Assembly: GCF_963678835.1 (NCBI RefSeq)
Contig: NZ_OY787469.1
Coordinates: forward strand, 496,001-560,000
DNA length: 64,000 bases
Source: an uncultured Desulfuromonas sp.
GTDB lineage: Bacteria > Desulfobacterota > Desulfuromonadia > Desulfuromonadales > Desulfuromonadaceae
Direction of reading: 5' to 3'
The position numbers were made by a program, and so were the translations under genes. The notes under the pieces were generated by a model, which ran no database searches, had not been told where the DNA came from, and saw nothing but the letters and a program-made list of their open reading frames with translations. Positions 52,829-62,095 of the stretch are shown here, one piece after another; within the stretch, counting starts at the first letter, position 1; each line of letters opens with the position of its first letter.

Positions 52829-54859
52829 ATGCCAGAGACCGAACACGCCCACCAGCTTGCCAGTGTCGTATTACCCACCAAAGTCGTGAAACGCGACGGC
52901 ACCAGCGTGCCGTTTGACAGCGAACGGATTCGCTTTGCCATTGCCCGTGCCGGCAAAGTGACCGGTGAATTCGATGAGAGTGAAGCCGCTCTGCTTACCC
53001 AGCAGACCCTTAAGGTGTTGCGCCACCGTTTTCCCTCTCAGGCTCCCAAGGTTGAACAGATTCAGGATGTGGTCGAGCAGACGCTGATCTCCGCCAACCA
53101 TTTCGCCACGCTACGTGCCTATGTGGTCTATCGTGAGCAGCATCAGAAGCTGCGTCAGGACCAGAAAACCGTGGTTGATGTGGCGTCGTCGATCAATGAA
53201 TATCTCGATCAGTCGGACTGGCGGGTCAATGCCAACGCCAATCAGGGCTATTCGCTCGGCGGGCTGATCCTCAATATCTCCGGCAAAGTCACGGCCAACT
53301 ACTGGCTCAACCACGTCTATGCCCCGGAACTGGGCGAGGCGCACCGTGACGGCAGTCTGCATGTTCACGATCTCGATATGCTGTCCGGCTACTGCGCCGG
53401 CTGGTCGTTGCGTATGCTGCTGCAGGAAGGCTTTAACGGCGTGCCCGATAAAGTCGAAGCGGCACCGCCGCGCCATCTGTCCAGCGTCATCGGTCAGATC
53501 GTCAACTTTCTCGGTACGTTGCAGAACGAATGGGCCGGAGCCCAGGCGTTCAGCTCGTTTGATACCTATCTGGCCGCGTTTGTGCGCAAGGACAACCTGA
53601 GTTACGACGAGGTCAAACAGCAGATGCAGGAGTTGATCTTCAACCTCAACGTGCCGTCGCGTTGGGGCACGCAGACCCCGTTTACCAACCTGACCTTTGA
53701 CTGGACCTGCCCGGATGATCTGAAAACCCAGGTGCCGGTGATCGGTGGCGAGGAGATGCCGTTCACCTACGGTGAATTGCAGGACGAGATGGATCTGATC
53801 AACCGCGCCTACATTGAGGTGATGACCAATGGCGATGACAAGGGGCGGGTGTTCACCTTTCCCATCCCCACCTACAACATGACGCCGGATTTTCCGTGGG
53901 AGAGCGAAAACGCCGAGCGGCTGTTCAGCATGACCGCCAAGTACGGCCTGCCGTATTTCCAGAATTTCCTCAATTCGGAGCTGCAACCCAACATGGTGCG
54001 CTCCATGTGCTGCCGCTTACAGCTCGACTTGCGCGAACTGCTCAAACGCGGCAACGGTCTGTTCGGTTCCGCCGAGCAGACCGGTTCCATCGGTGTCGTC
54101 ACCATCAACTGCGCCCGACTTGGCTATCAGTTTGCCGGAGATGAGGCCGGATTGCTCGCCCATCTTGACGAACTTCTTGAATTGGCGCGCACCAGCCTGG
54201 AAGTTAAACGCAAAACCATTCAGCGTCAGATGGATCAGGGCCTGTTCCCCTACACGCGACGGTATCTCGGCACCCTGCGCAACCATTTCTCCACCATCGG
54301 TGTCAATGGTCTTAACGAGATGATCCGCAATTTCACCGGCGATCAGGACAACATCACCAGCGAAGCGGGACAGGCGTTTGCCATCCGCTTCATGGATCAT
54401 GTGCGGCAACGCATGGTGGAGTATCAGGAGCAGACGGGCCACATGTACAACCTCGAAGCCACCCCGGCGGAAGGCACCACCTACCGCTTTGCCCGCGAAG
54501 ATAAAAAGCGCTTTCCGGATATGATCCAGGCCGGGACAACCGATGCACCGTTTTACACCAACTCATCACAATTGCCGGTGGGTTTCAGTGATGATCCGTT
54601 CGAAGCGCTGGAGCTGCAGGAAACCCTGCAACGCAAATACACCGGCGGCACCGTGTTTCACATGTACATGGGCGAGCCCATCGGCAGCCCCGAAGCCTGC
54701 CGTAAGCTGGTCAAACGGGTGCTGGAAAATTACCGCATCCCCTATTTGACCATTACGCCGACATTCTCCATCTGCCCGAAACACGGCTATCTGGCTGGAG
54801 AGCATCCGTTTTGTCCGTTGTGTGATGAGGAGTTGGAGAGCAGTCGAAAGACAGCTTGA
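52829..54859 (+). CDS. nrdD: Anaerobic ribonucleoside-triphosphate reductase, large part lacking the glycyl-radical tail
   Basis: 676 codons from the ATG at 52829 (GAAGGAG upstream). An N-terminal ATP-cone (VVKRDGTSVPFDSERIRFAI) is followed by the class III catalytic barrel: LHVHDLDMLSGYCAGWSLRM, FNLNVPSRWGTQTPFTNLTF, GLPYFQNFLN, and CCRLQLDLREL with active-site Cys. The zinc-site region PTFSICPKHGYLAGEH, FCPLC is present, but the protein stops 11 residues later (EELESSRKTA). The RVxGY glycyl-radical loop that normally follows is absent; it is encoded by the separate gene at 55670. A family-1 repeat fills the gap between the two. Confidence 0.95.
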   Translation: MPETEHAHQLASVVLPTKVVKRDGTSVPFDSERIRFAIARAGKVTGEFDESEAALLTQQTLKVLRHRFPSQAPKVEQIQDVVEQTLISANHFATLRAYVVYREQHQKLRQDQKTVVDVASSINEYLDQSDWRVNANANQGYSLGGLILNISGKVTANYWLNHVYAPELGEAHRDGSLHVHDLDMLSGYCAGWSLRMLLQEGFNGVPDKVEAAPPRHLSSVIGQIVNFLGTLQNEWAGAQAFSSFDTYLAAFVRKDNLSYDEVKQQMQELIFNLNVPSRWGTQTPFTNLTFDWTCPDDLKTQVPVIGGEEMPFTYGELQDEMDLINRAYIEVMTNGDDKGRVFTFPIPTYNMTPDFPWESENAERLFSMTAKYGLPYFQNFLNSELQPNMVRSMCCRLQLDLRELLKRGNGLFGSAEQTGSIGVVTINCARLGYQFAGDEAGLLAHLDELLELARTSLEVKRKTIQRQMDQGLFPYTRRYLGTLRNHFSTIGVNGLNEMIRNFTGDQDNITSEAGQAFAIRFMDHVRQRMVEYQEQTGHMYNLEATPAEGTTYRFAREDKKRFPDMIQAGTTDAPFYTNSSQLPVGFSDDPFEALELQETLQRKYTGGTVFHMYMGEPIGSPEACRKLVKRVLENYRIPYLTITPTFSICPKHGYLAGEHPFCPLCDEELESSRKTA

Positions 54860-54904
54860 ATTGAAAGTGAGTTTTGTTGCTTATGGGAACTTTATCCGGG
54901 GGCG

Positions 54905-55485
54905 TGACATGGTACGCACGTGACGTGGGCTTCCGCGTCCACACGTCGGGTTCCTTTTGCGTCGTCAAAAGGAACCGAAAAACGACTCCCAAGGGGCTGT
55001 CATCAATCAGGCTTCACGAAGTTGTTGCAGATCTTTTTCACGTCAGCAGCGTTATCGGTCGTCGCCATAGAATCACTATGGCTCCTCCCTCTGCCTTGCT
55101 GACGCAAAAAATTTCAAGCAACAGCTCTCGTTCACCTGATCAATAACAACCCCAATGCGCCCTACGGGTTCCCTCGGTGCTAAGCTGGGGTGCAAAATAA
55201 CCCACAGGCGTAGGGCGGGCACCGTCCCGCCCGTTAGATCGGTGCCACACCAGAGATAAAGAAAGACGAAAGAGCGTTATCACGGTTTTACGCCAAGGAT
55301 GATGAGTCGCACGATTCGTCGACCTAAAGGGCGGCGAGCCGGATAAGCAAAGCATCACGGAAATCGACTCAGTGTCGGTGAATCCAGGTTCAGGAGAAGT
55401 TCAGCCGGTTTTTGCATCCTTTTGAGCGGCAAGTCAAAAGGATGTCGCCTGCCGGGGCGAAACCCGGCGACTTTGACCGGAACGT
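54905..55485 (-). repeat. Family-1 hairpin-rich repeat, single copy in reverse orientation
   Basis: One unit of about 580 bp carrying all five hairpins and the 165-bp block, inverted relative to the other arrays (e.g. GGCTTCCGCG at the left, GGCGACTTTGACC at the right). It lies between the two parts of nrdD. Confidence 0.9.
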
Positions 55486-55519
55486 GAGCACAGTCAATTT
55501 TGTCATCGAAAAGAGCATC

Positions 55520-55602
55520 TGTAGGAGCGAATTTATTCGCGAATGATTCTGGTTATTGATCCTTATCATAGGGGGGAATTCGCGGCTGAAGCCGCTCCTA
55601 CA
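55520..55602. repeat. REP doublet (REPIN-like)
   Basis: TGTAGGAGCGAATTTATTCG (from 55520) and the inverted CGGCTGAAGCCGCTCCTACA (to 55602) face each other. The GTAGGAGCG core is the same as in REP elements of many proteobacteria. Confidence 0.75.
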
Positions 55603-55669
55603 AGAGACAATTTCAATGATGCTGAAGTACTAGACCTTAACCAAACAACGAAAAAAAAGGAGCCAAACC

Positions 55670-55828
55670 ATGAAAGAAAACCAAAATCAGATTGATGACA
55701 GCCAACGCCAACCCTGCGAAGTCTGGACCCGCGTCATGGGCTACCATCGTCCCGTCAGTTCCTTCAACTCCGGTAAAAAATCGGAACACCACCAACGCTG
55801 CTTCTTCAACGAAGAACGCACCCGTTGA
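55670..55828 (+). CDS. Separate glycyl-radical domain of anaerobic ribonucleotide reductase (52 aa)
   Basis: AAAAGGAGCCAAACC precedes an ATG that opens a 52-codon frame: MKENQNQIDDSQRQ, then PCEVWTRVMGYHRPVSSFNS, GKKSEHHQRCFF. RVMGY is the glycyl-radical motif of class III reductases, with the radical Gly at residue 24. The domain normally forms the C terminus of NrdD. A good ribosome site and overlap with nrdG (TTGA) show that it is translated as its own protein. It must dock on the NrdD part at 52829 to give an active enzyme; NrdG makes the radical here. Confidence 0.9.
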   Translation: MKENQNQIDDSQRQPCEVWTRVMGYHRPVSSFNSGKKSEHHQRCFFNEERTR

Positions 55829-56409
55829 GTTCCGCTTTACAGGTGGGCGGCCTGACCCGCTGCACCACCATCGATTTCCCCGGTGAACTGGCGGCAGTGG
55901 TCTATTGCCAGGGTTGTCCCTGGCAATGCCACTACTGCCACAATGCCGCACTGATCCCGGACCAGGGCCAACAACAGCTCGATTGGCAACAGGTGGTGGC
56001 GTTTATTCACCAACGTCGCGGATTGCTCGACGGCATCGTGTTCAGTGGCGGTGAACCCACCGCGCAAACAGCGCTGCTTGATGCCATGCGCACCGTCAAA
56101 GAGCTGGGCATGAAAGTGGCCCTGCACACCAATGGTGCGTATCCCGACCGCCTGCGGGCTCTGTTGCCGCTGTGCAACTGGGTGGGCATGGATCTGAAAG
56201 CACCGTTTGACGACTACGAAACGATCACCAAATGTCCCGCCAGTGGAGAACAGGCACGGCAAAGCGCGGAGCTGTTGCGCGCCAGCGGTGTCGCTCACCA
56301 GTTTCGTACGACCGTGGCTCCGCTTTTGAAGCGCAACGGTCGTATTGAAGCCATGCAGCAGATGGTGAAAAGCTGGGGGGAAGAGCTGGTGCTGCAACAG
56401 CAACGCTAA
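55825..56409 (+). CDS. nrdG: Anaerobic ribonucleotide reductase activating enzyme (radical SAM)
   Basis: 194 codons starting with TTG, which overlaps the stop of the glycyl-radical gene (TTGA). The CxxxCxxC cluster motif is CQGCPWQCHYCHN, SAM-binding GIVFSGGEPTAQ follows, and later LHTNGAYPDRLRALLPLCNW with MDLKAPFDDY. It cleaves S-adenosylmethionine to form the glycyl radical on the RVMGY loop. Tight coupling of radical-bearing peptide and activase suggests matched amounts. Confidence 0.92.
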   Translation: MSSALQVGGLTRCTTIDFPGELAAVVYCQGCPWQCHYCHNAALIPDQGQQQLDWQQVVAFIHQRRGLLDGIVFSGGEPTAQTALLDAMRTVKELGMKVALHTNGAYPDRLRALLPLCNWVGMDLKAPFDDYETITKCPASGEQARQSAELLRASGVAHQFRTTVAPLLKRNGRIEAMQQMVKSWGEELVLQQQR

Positions 56410-56517
56410 GGGCGTGCTTCCAACTGAAAACGCCTCCTTCATTTACTTCCCGGCTTTTGGCAAGACAACGAAGACCTTGACAGGAACGTAAGCCATGAAC
56501 CTTTGCGTCAACATCCC

Positions 56518-57165
56518 ATGACCCCGCCCGCCACGTTTTTCAGATCGATACCGATTGAGGTGCCGCTGAAAATGATCCTGACCCGCCTCGGCTACAGCAG
56601 CCGAAAAACGGTCCTGACTGCCAGTCAACGCGACACGCTGGAACAAACCATTGGCGACAGTTTTGCGTTGTGTGAGGCGCAAGGGTGCTGGCGACGTGTG
56701 GCAATTGTAGAAAAAAATGAAGACGAGGTGGTACTGGCCGAGGGTCAGGTGCTGAAAAGCCGCTCGCTGGCCAAGTTGCTCAGCCACAGCAACGCCGTAG
56801 TGCTGATGGCGACCACCGTCGGTCCGGCCATTGTCGAGGCGGCTGCAGACGCCGTTGCTCGCGGCGACGGTGCCACCGCGGTAATCCTTGATGCGGTGGG
56901 TGGGCAGAGCGCCGATGCGGCCATGAACTGGATTAACGAATTTGTCCGCGGTCAGCTAAGCCGTAGCGCAGAGCGGCTCACGGGCCAGAGGTTCTCGCCG
57001 GGATACGGTGATTTCAGCCTCGACAATCAGAAACTGTTTTTCGATCTGCTCGAACTGGAGCGTCTCGGTTTGACCCTGACGTCGCGCGCCATGCTGGTTC
57101 CGGAAAAATCGGTCACTGCCGTGGCGGGCATCGAACCGGCATTGTCCATGGAAACCACGCCATGA
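56518..57165 (+). CDS. Stand-alone methionine synthase reactivation-domain protein
   Basis: 215 codons from the ATG at 56518; no strong ribosome site, and an overlapping eight-codon frame just upstream may aid coupling. It resembles the C-terminal activation domain of MetH in part: VVLMATTVGPAIVEAAADAV, AVILDAVGGQSADAAMNWIN, and RFSPGYGDFSLDNQKLFFDL, where the RxxxGY-type motif binds SAM. It would help reductively remethylate inactive cob(II)alamin. The stop overlaps the start of the next gene by four bases. First gene of a four-gene methionine synthase operon. Confidence 0.85.
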   Translation: MTPPATFFRSIPIEVPLKMILTRLGYSSRKTVLTASQRDTLEQTIGDSFALCEAQGCWRRVAIVEKNEDEVVLAEGQVLKSRSLAKLLSHSNAVVLMATTVGPAIVEAAADAVARGDGATAVILDAVGGQSADAAMNWINEFVRGQLSRSAERLTGQRFSPGYGDFSLDNQKLFFDLLELERLGLTLTSRAMLVPEKSVTAVAGIEPALSMETTP

Positions 57166-58856
57166 ACCGTCTTGAATTCGCGCGCCTTGTCAGGCAACGG
57201 CCGTTAATAATCGCCGCCGATGCGCTCTGCGCCGAAGAGGGCAAACCGTGCCCGGTAACCGCTCTGCTGCAAGAGTTTGCATCGGTTGCCGCCGCGCTGC
57301 GCAGCGACCGAGAGGCCGGTTGTGCTCTGGTGTGCTGCCCGTCAGCGGCAGCTAACCGTTTTCGGCTGGCGGACGCTGGTCAAGGCGATGAAACCGGTGC
57401 CATCAACCGGGAACTGATGCGCCGCTGCCGCGAGAGTGTGGGTGACCTGCCGGTTTTCGCCACTTGCGGGCCAACCGGCCAACGCATTGAGCCGTTTGGC
57501 CCGCTTGATTTTGATGATGCCGTGGCCTGTTATGCGGAACAGGCCACGGCACTGGTCGAAGGCGGAGCGGAAGGGTTTTTCCTTACCGGTATGGGTGAGA
57601 TTCAGGAAGCCCGTGCCGCGCTGATCGCGTTGCGCGAAGGTGGCGATGACCTGGCAGTGCTTGTTGAGATTGTCATCGACGGCGGCGGGTGTATGACAAG
57701 CGGCACCGATCCGCTTACCGCCCTGGTGACGCTGCAGTCGTTGGGGGCCGACGCTGTCGGCTTTCGTGGCACTGACAGCGCCGTTGACCTGGAGGCGATC
57801 ATCGCCCGCGTCAAGCCTTCGGCCACGGTGCCGCTCTATGCACGCCCCGCAACCCCGGATGACGCGGAACAGTACGCGACCACAGGGGCGGCCTGTGTTC
57901 AGGCCGGAGCCAACCTGATCGGTGTCGATCCCGGTGCCACCTCCGGGCATGTGGCGGCGCTGGCCCACCGGTTGCGCGAGCTTGCGCCGCCGATGGTGGT
58001 GACAAGCGCTGTTAGCGCCGTGTCGTCGAGCCGTGGGACGGCCTTTCTCGGCCCGGATCATCCGTTTGCCGTGGTCGGCGAACGGATCAATCCCACCGGC
58101 AAAAAGGCATTACAACAAAGTTTGCGCGACGGCAGCCTTGATCTGGTGCGGCAGTTTGCCGTTGAGCAGGAGCAGCGGCACGCCACGGTGCTCGATGTCA
58201 ACATGGGGCTGTCCGGTATTGACGAAATGGCGATGATGCTCAACGCGGTGGGGGTGCTCTCGCAACTGACGCCGCTGCCGCTGTGCATCGACACCACCCG
58301 ACCGGAGGTGGTTGAAGCGGCTCTGCGGCGATATCCGGGGCGGGCGCTGGTCAATTCCGTGTCCGGCGAGCGTGAGCGGATCGAAAAGACCCTGCCGGTC
58401 GCGGCCAAGTATGGCGCCATGTTCATTGTTTTGCCGTTGACCGACGCCGGTATCCCGCCGACGGTAAAAGAGCGGATCGCCGTGATTGACACGGTGATGA
58501 CGGCGGCGGCGCGCTATGGCTGCACGGTGGACGATATCGCGGTGGACGGCCTGGTCATGACCATCAGTTCCAATCCCGAAGCCGCCCGCCAGACCCTGGA
58601 TCTCATCTCATGGTGTTCCGAAACGCTGCAGGCCAATACCATTGTCGGTTTGTCCAACGTCTCCTTCGGCATGCCCGAGCGGCCATGGATCAACGGCGCG
58701 TTTCTCGGCATGGCCATGGGCCGGGGTCTGACCATGGCCATTGCCAACCCGGCGTCGGATCGCATTATGGCCACGGTACAGGCCTATAACGCCCTGTGCG
58801 GCCATGACCTCGGCATGCTGCTGCGTCGCGGAGCCTTTAGCGGAGGGCCGTCATGA
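57162..58856 (+). CDS. MetH-like protein A: decayed homocysteine domain plus intact methyltetrahydrofolate domain
   Basis: 564 aa. Residues 1-280 follow the homocysteine-methyltransferase barrel (e.g. EEGKPCPVTALLQEFASVAA; YAEQATALVEGGAEGFFLTG), but the zinc Cys motifs are gone: the NC position reads VGFRGTDSA and the GGCCG position reads LIGVDPGATSG. Residues 300-560 are a canonical pterin-binding domain: VVGERINPTGKKALQQ, LDVNMGLSG, CIDTTRPEVVEAAL, VNSVSGERE, GLSNVSFGMPERPWINGAFL. No B12 domain. Overlaps both neighbours by four bases. It most likely supplies the methyltetrahydrofolate site to protein B. Confidence 0.9.
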   Translation: MNRLEFARLVRQRPLIIAADALCAEEGKPCPVTALLQEFASVAAALRSDREAGCALVCCPSAAANRFRLADAGQGDETGAINRELMRRCRESVGDLPVFATCGPTGQRIEPFGPLDFDDAVACYAEQATALVEGGAEGFFLTGMGEIQEARAALIALREGGDDLAVLVEIVIDGGGCMTSGTDPLTALVTLQSLGADAVGFRGTDSAVDLEAIIARVKPSATVPLYARPATPDDAEQYATTGAACVQAGANLIGVDPGATSGHVAALAHRLRELAPPMVVTSAVSAVSSSRGTAFLGPDHPFAVVGERINPTGKKALQQSLRDGSLDLVRQFAVEQEQRHATVLDVNMGLSGIDEMAMMLNAVGVLSQLTPLPLCIDTTRPEVVEAALRRYPGRALVNSVSGERERIEKTLPVAAKYGAMFIVLPLTDAGIPPTVKERIAVIDTVMTAAARYGCTVDDIAVDGLVMTISSNPEAARQTLDLISWCSETLQANTIVGLSNVSFGMPERPWINGAFLGMAMGRGLTMAIANPASDRIMATVQAYNALCGHDLGMLLRRGAFSGGPS

Positions 58857-61321
58857 CAAAAGAAGCGTTTAGACAACGGCTGCGCGACACGGTGCTGGTG
58901 CTGGACGGTGCCACCGGCACGGAGTTGGCCCTGCGCGGTATGCCCGCCGGGGTGTCTCCTGAAGCCTGGGTGCTCGACCATCCGGATGTGATGCAGGAAA
59001 TTCAGCAGGCCTATGTGGCCGCCGGCAGCGATGCAGTGTATTCCTGCACCTTTGGCGGCAACCGTTTCAAACTGCAGGAGTTCGGCCTTGAGGCACGAAC
59101 GGCCGAGATCAACACCGCCCTGGCGCGCATTTCGCGGCAGGCCGTGGGCGATCGGGCACTGGTCTTTGGCGACCTGGCTCCGACCGGCCTGTTTGTTGAG
59201 CCGTTCGGCGATCTCCCCTTTGACGCCGCCGTTGCCGCCTATGCCGAACAGGCGCGGGCGCTGGTGGCCGGCGGTGTTGACGGCTTTGTCATCGAAACCA
59301 TGATGGATCTGCAAGAGGCGCGCGCCGCGCTGATTGGCGTGCGGGAAACCTGCGATTTGCCGGTGATGGTCAGCATGACCTTTGGCACCGACGGTCGTAC
59401 CCTTAACGGCAGCGATCCGCTGTCAGCGCTGATTACCCTGCAATCCCTTGGTGCCGATGCTGTCGGCTGCAACTGTTCCACCGGGCCGCAGGACATGGCC
59501 AAGGTGATCGCCACCATGAAACCCTATGCCACCGTGCCGCTGCTGGCCAAACCCAATGCCGGTATGCCGCGTCTGGTCAACGGTGTCACCACCTTTGACA
59601 TGGCGGCAAAGGAATTTGGCGGCCACATGCCGCGTCTCGTTGAAGCGGGCGCGGCGATACTCGGCGGCTGTTGCGGCACCAATCCCGATTACATTCAAGC
59701 CCTCAAACACAGCACTGCGGACCTGACGCCGCTGGCAATAGTTCCGCAGCGATACACGGCTGTCTCTTCGTACCGGGAAACGGTGTGTTTCGGCAACGAT
59801 CTGCCCCTGACCGTGTTCGGTGGCAAAATCAACCCGTCCGGCAATCCGACCCTGACGCAGCGGCTGCGCAACGCCGACATGGCGTGGGTACGCAAAATGG
59901 CCCAGGAACAGGCGCGCCACGGAGCGGCGATCATCGATATCAATGTCCATGCGGCGGGTGTCGATGAAGCCGCGATTCTGCGGGCGGCGGTGCTGTCGGC
60001 AACGAAAGGGTGCGGCAAACCGGTGGCCGTGGATACCGTCGATGTTGACGCGGCAGCGCAGGCTCTGCGGGTGTTTCCGGGGCGTGGCATCGTCAACAGC
60101 GTCTGCGCCAAACAAGACGCCATGGAAGCGATGTGCGCGGTTGCCGCACGCTATGGCGCCGTGATCGTCTGCATGCCGGTGGATGACTCCGGCGGGGGCG
60201 GCACCGGCGGCGGAACGGCTGAGGCCATTGCCCGCATCGAAAAAATTATCGCCTGCGCCGAGCACTACGGCATTGCCCGCCACGATTGCCTGGTGGACTG
60301 CCTGGTGTTTACCGCGGCGGCCGGTCCGGCCGCCCATCGGCGCAGTCTGGAACTGATCGACTGGTGCGCCCGGCGCGGGGTGAACTCTCTGGCGGGCATC
60401 TCCAACCTCAGCTACGCTCTGCAGACGCCCCAATGGTTTGATGGCACGTTTCTCAGTATGGCGGCCGGTCGCGGCCTGACCGCAGCCTTTATCGATACGG
60501 CCTGCGATGCCACGGTCAACAGCGTCTACGCCCTCGATGCGTTGGCCGGACGGGATGCGCGTATGGCACGTTATATCGCCCGTTTCAGTTCCCAAGGCGG
60601 CGCTGGCGCGGCGGTAAAAACGACCACCCGTACGGCTGCGGAACGGGTGTTTGACGCCGTGGTCAGCGGCGATGAAGAGGGGATGGAGCAGGCGATTCAT
60701 CAGGCTCTTGACGTCGGCGAGTTACCCCGCACTCTGGTGGACGACCGGCTGATCCCGGCCATCAATCTGGTGGGCGACAAATTCGACCGCAAGGAATATT
60801 TTCTGCCCCAGCTGATCACCTGCGCCGACACCATGCGCAAAGGCTTCAGCGTGCTGCAGCCGTTTCTCGATGCCGCCAGTGAAGCGCCGGGGCGTAAAGG
60901 CGCCAAGGTGGTGCTGGCTACGGTGCAGGGCGATATCCACGATATCGGTAAAAACATCGTCGCCCTGATGCTCAATAATTACAATTTCGACGTCATTGAC
61001 CTGGGCAAGGATGTGGCGGCCGAAGACATCATCCGTGCCGCGAAACACCATGGCGCCGATATCATCGCTTTGTCTGCGTTGATGACCACGACCATGGTGG
61101 AGATGAAAAAAGTGATCGATCTGGCTCGCCGCGAAGGGCTGGAGCGGGTGCGTTTCATGGTCGGCGGGGCTGTCGTCGACCAGCATTATGCCGATGAAAT
61201 CGGTGCCAGCGGTTACGCCGGTGATGCCATCGGCGCTGTGCGCCTGGCCCAGCAGTTCAGTGAAAACGTGCCACCCGTTGACTCCTCAGCAAAGGACGAC
61301 AGTCATGCACAGGACACTTAA
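58853..61321 (+). CDS. metH: MetH-like protein B: intact homocysteine domain, diverged pterin domain, B12-binding domains
   Basis: 822 aa. Residues 1-290: homocysteine barrel with LVLDGATGTELALRGMPAGV and the zinc Cys in VGCNCSTGP and LGGCCGTNPDYI. Residues 310-570: pterin-type barrel with altered signatures (VFGGKINPSG for GERxNPTG; VDTVDVDAAAQAL; GISNLSYALQTP). Residues 600-800: B12 cap and cobalamin domain with DIHDIGKNIVALML (His ligand), ALSALMTTTMVEM and VGGAVV. No reactivation domain; that is the gene at 56518. A cobalamin-dependent methyl transfer to homocysteine is expected, with protein A as the methyl donor site. Confidence 0.92.
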   Translation: MTKEAFRQRLRDTVLVLDGATGTELALRGMPAGVSPEAWVLDHPDVMQEIQQAYVAAGSDAVYSCTFGGNRFKLQEFGLEARTAEINTALARISRQAVGDRALVFGDLAPTGLFVEPFGDLPFDAAVAAYAEQARALVAGGVDGFVIETMMDLQEARAALIGVRETCDLPVMVSMTFGTDGRTLNGSDPLSALITLQSLGADAVGCNCSTGPQDMAKVIATMKPYATVPLLAKPNAGMPRLVNGVTTFDMAAKEFGGHMPRLVEAGAAILGGCCGTNPDYIQALKHSTADLTPLAIVPQRYTAVSSYRETVCFGNDLPLTVFGGKINPSGNPTLTQRLRNADMAWVRKMAQEQARHGAAIIDINVHAAGVDEAAILRAAVLSATKGCGKPVAVDTVDVDAAAQALRVFPGRGIVNSVCAKQDAMEAMCAVAARYGAVIVCMPVDDSGGGGTGGGTAEAIARIEKIIACAEHYGIARHDCLVDCLVFTAAAGPAAHRRSLELIDWCARRGVNSLAGISNLSYALQTPQWFDGTFLSMAAGRGLTAAFIDTACDATVNSVYALDALAGRDARMARYIARFSSQGGAGAAVKTTTRTAAERVFDAVVSGDEEGMEQAIHQALDVGELPRTLVDDRLIPAINLVGDKFDRKEYFLPQLITCADTMRKGFSVLQPFLDAASEAPGRKGAKVVLATVQGDIHDIGKNIVALMLNNYNFDVIDLGKDVAAEDIIRAAKHHGADIIALSALMTTTMVEMKKVIDLARREGLERVRFMVGGAVVDQHYADEIGASGYAGDAIGAVRLAQQFSENVPPVDSSAKDDSHAQDT

Positions 61322-61640
61322 AAATCACACCGCAATCACGCTGTTGGTCAAAAAACTGGCCGATGGTCGCCCGCTCGACCCGGCTGACATCCGTTTCCAG
61401 TGCAAGTCGGTGATTTATACCTGCTTCGAGATGGGCATTGAACCGTTTCAGCTGCCGATCGCCGATCATTATGCCGGGAGTCTGTCCGGTGCACAAAAGC
61501 GGCTTTTTTGGCAGCGCTATCTGGCGATGCAACTCGATGGCACAACCCGCCGGGAAATTGTCCCGCACGTTGACGACGCACCGAATTGGTCGATGTTATT
61601 GCGTCTGGTTGATGACATCGTCGCCCGACAAAACGTCTGA
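61305..61640 (+). CDS. Small protein of unknown function, last in methionine synthase operon
   Basis: 111 codons from the ATG at 61305 (AAAGGACGACAGTC before it), overlapping the end of metH by 17 bases. Soluble and basic at the start (MHRTLKNHTAITLLVKKLAD), with FQCKSVIYTCFEMGIEPFQL and AGSLSGAQKRLFWQRYLAMQ. I do not recognise it. The overlap suggests a function with the MetH proteins. Confidence 0.7.
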   Translation: MHRTLKNHTAITLLVKKLADGRPLDPADIRFQCKSVIYTCFEMGIEPFQLPIADHYAGSLSGAQKRLFWQRYLAMQLDGTTRREIVPHVDDAPNWSMLLRLVDDIVARQNV

Positions 61641-61861
61641 AACAGCAATTATCTACTGGAATTTTATGACGAATCCTGTTATTGCTTTTGGCCTGGATTC
61701 GTGAGGGACGCAGACTCGCCGTTGTGACACTTAAGGTGCGCGGCACATATTTATTCCTGATGACTGTGCTCTTGCTCCGTTCATCTTTTGATTCAGGTTT
61801 GACCCCATTGGGGAACATCGGCGGGCAAAAGGACCGCAGCTCCCTTGGAAAATAATAAATA

Positions 61862-62047
61862 TCGGATCACGGTGCCCGCCAGGGTGAAAAGGGAAGAGGG
61901 GTGACGCTCACAGAGCCATTCCCCCGCGGACCCGCCGCTGTAAGCGAGGACAAAGGGCAACCACGTCACTGATCGCCAGGATCGGGAAGACTGCCCGGAG
62001 GATGAATCGCGAGCCAGAAGACCTGCCTGATCCAGACACTCGAAAAA
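61862..62047 (+). ncRNA. Cobalamin riboswitch, first of a tandem pair
   Basis: It opens like the nrdD riboswitch (GATCACGGTGCCCG) and holds GGGAAGAGGGGTGACGCTCA, CCGCGGACCCGCCGCTGTAA, CGGGAAGACTGCC and the B12 box AGCCAGAAGACCTGCCTGAT. Its terminator follows at 62096 and no gene lies between it and the next riboswitch. Confidence 0.93.
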
Positions 62048-62095
62048 GCCCGAGGGTAAAGGGCGAGTGATGATACGAACCGACTTTGAATACGG

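Noticed and set aside
52829-55828. NrdD split as a simple sequencing frameshift
   Set aside because: The two parts are 810 bases apart with repeats between, and the second part has its own ribosome site, start and a coupled downstream gene.
59423-60700. A 425-codon frame on the minus strand opposite metH
   Set aside because: High-GC shadow of a canonical MetH-like gene, no domain features.
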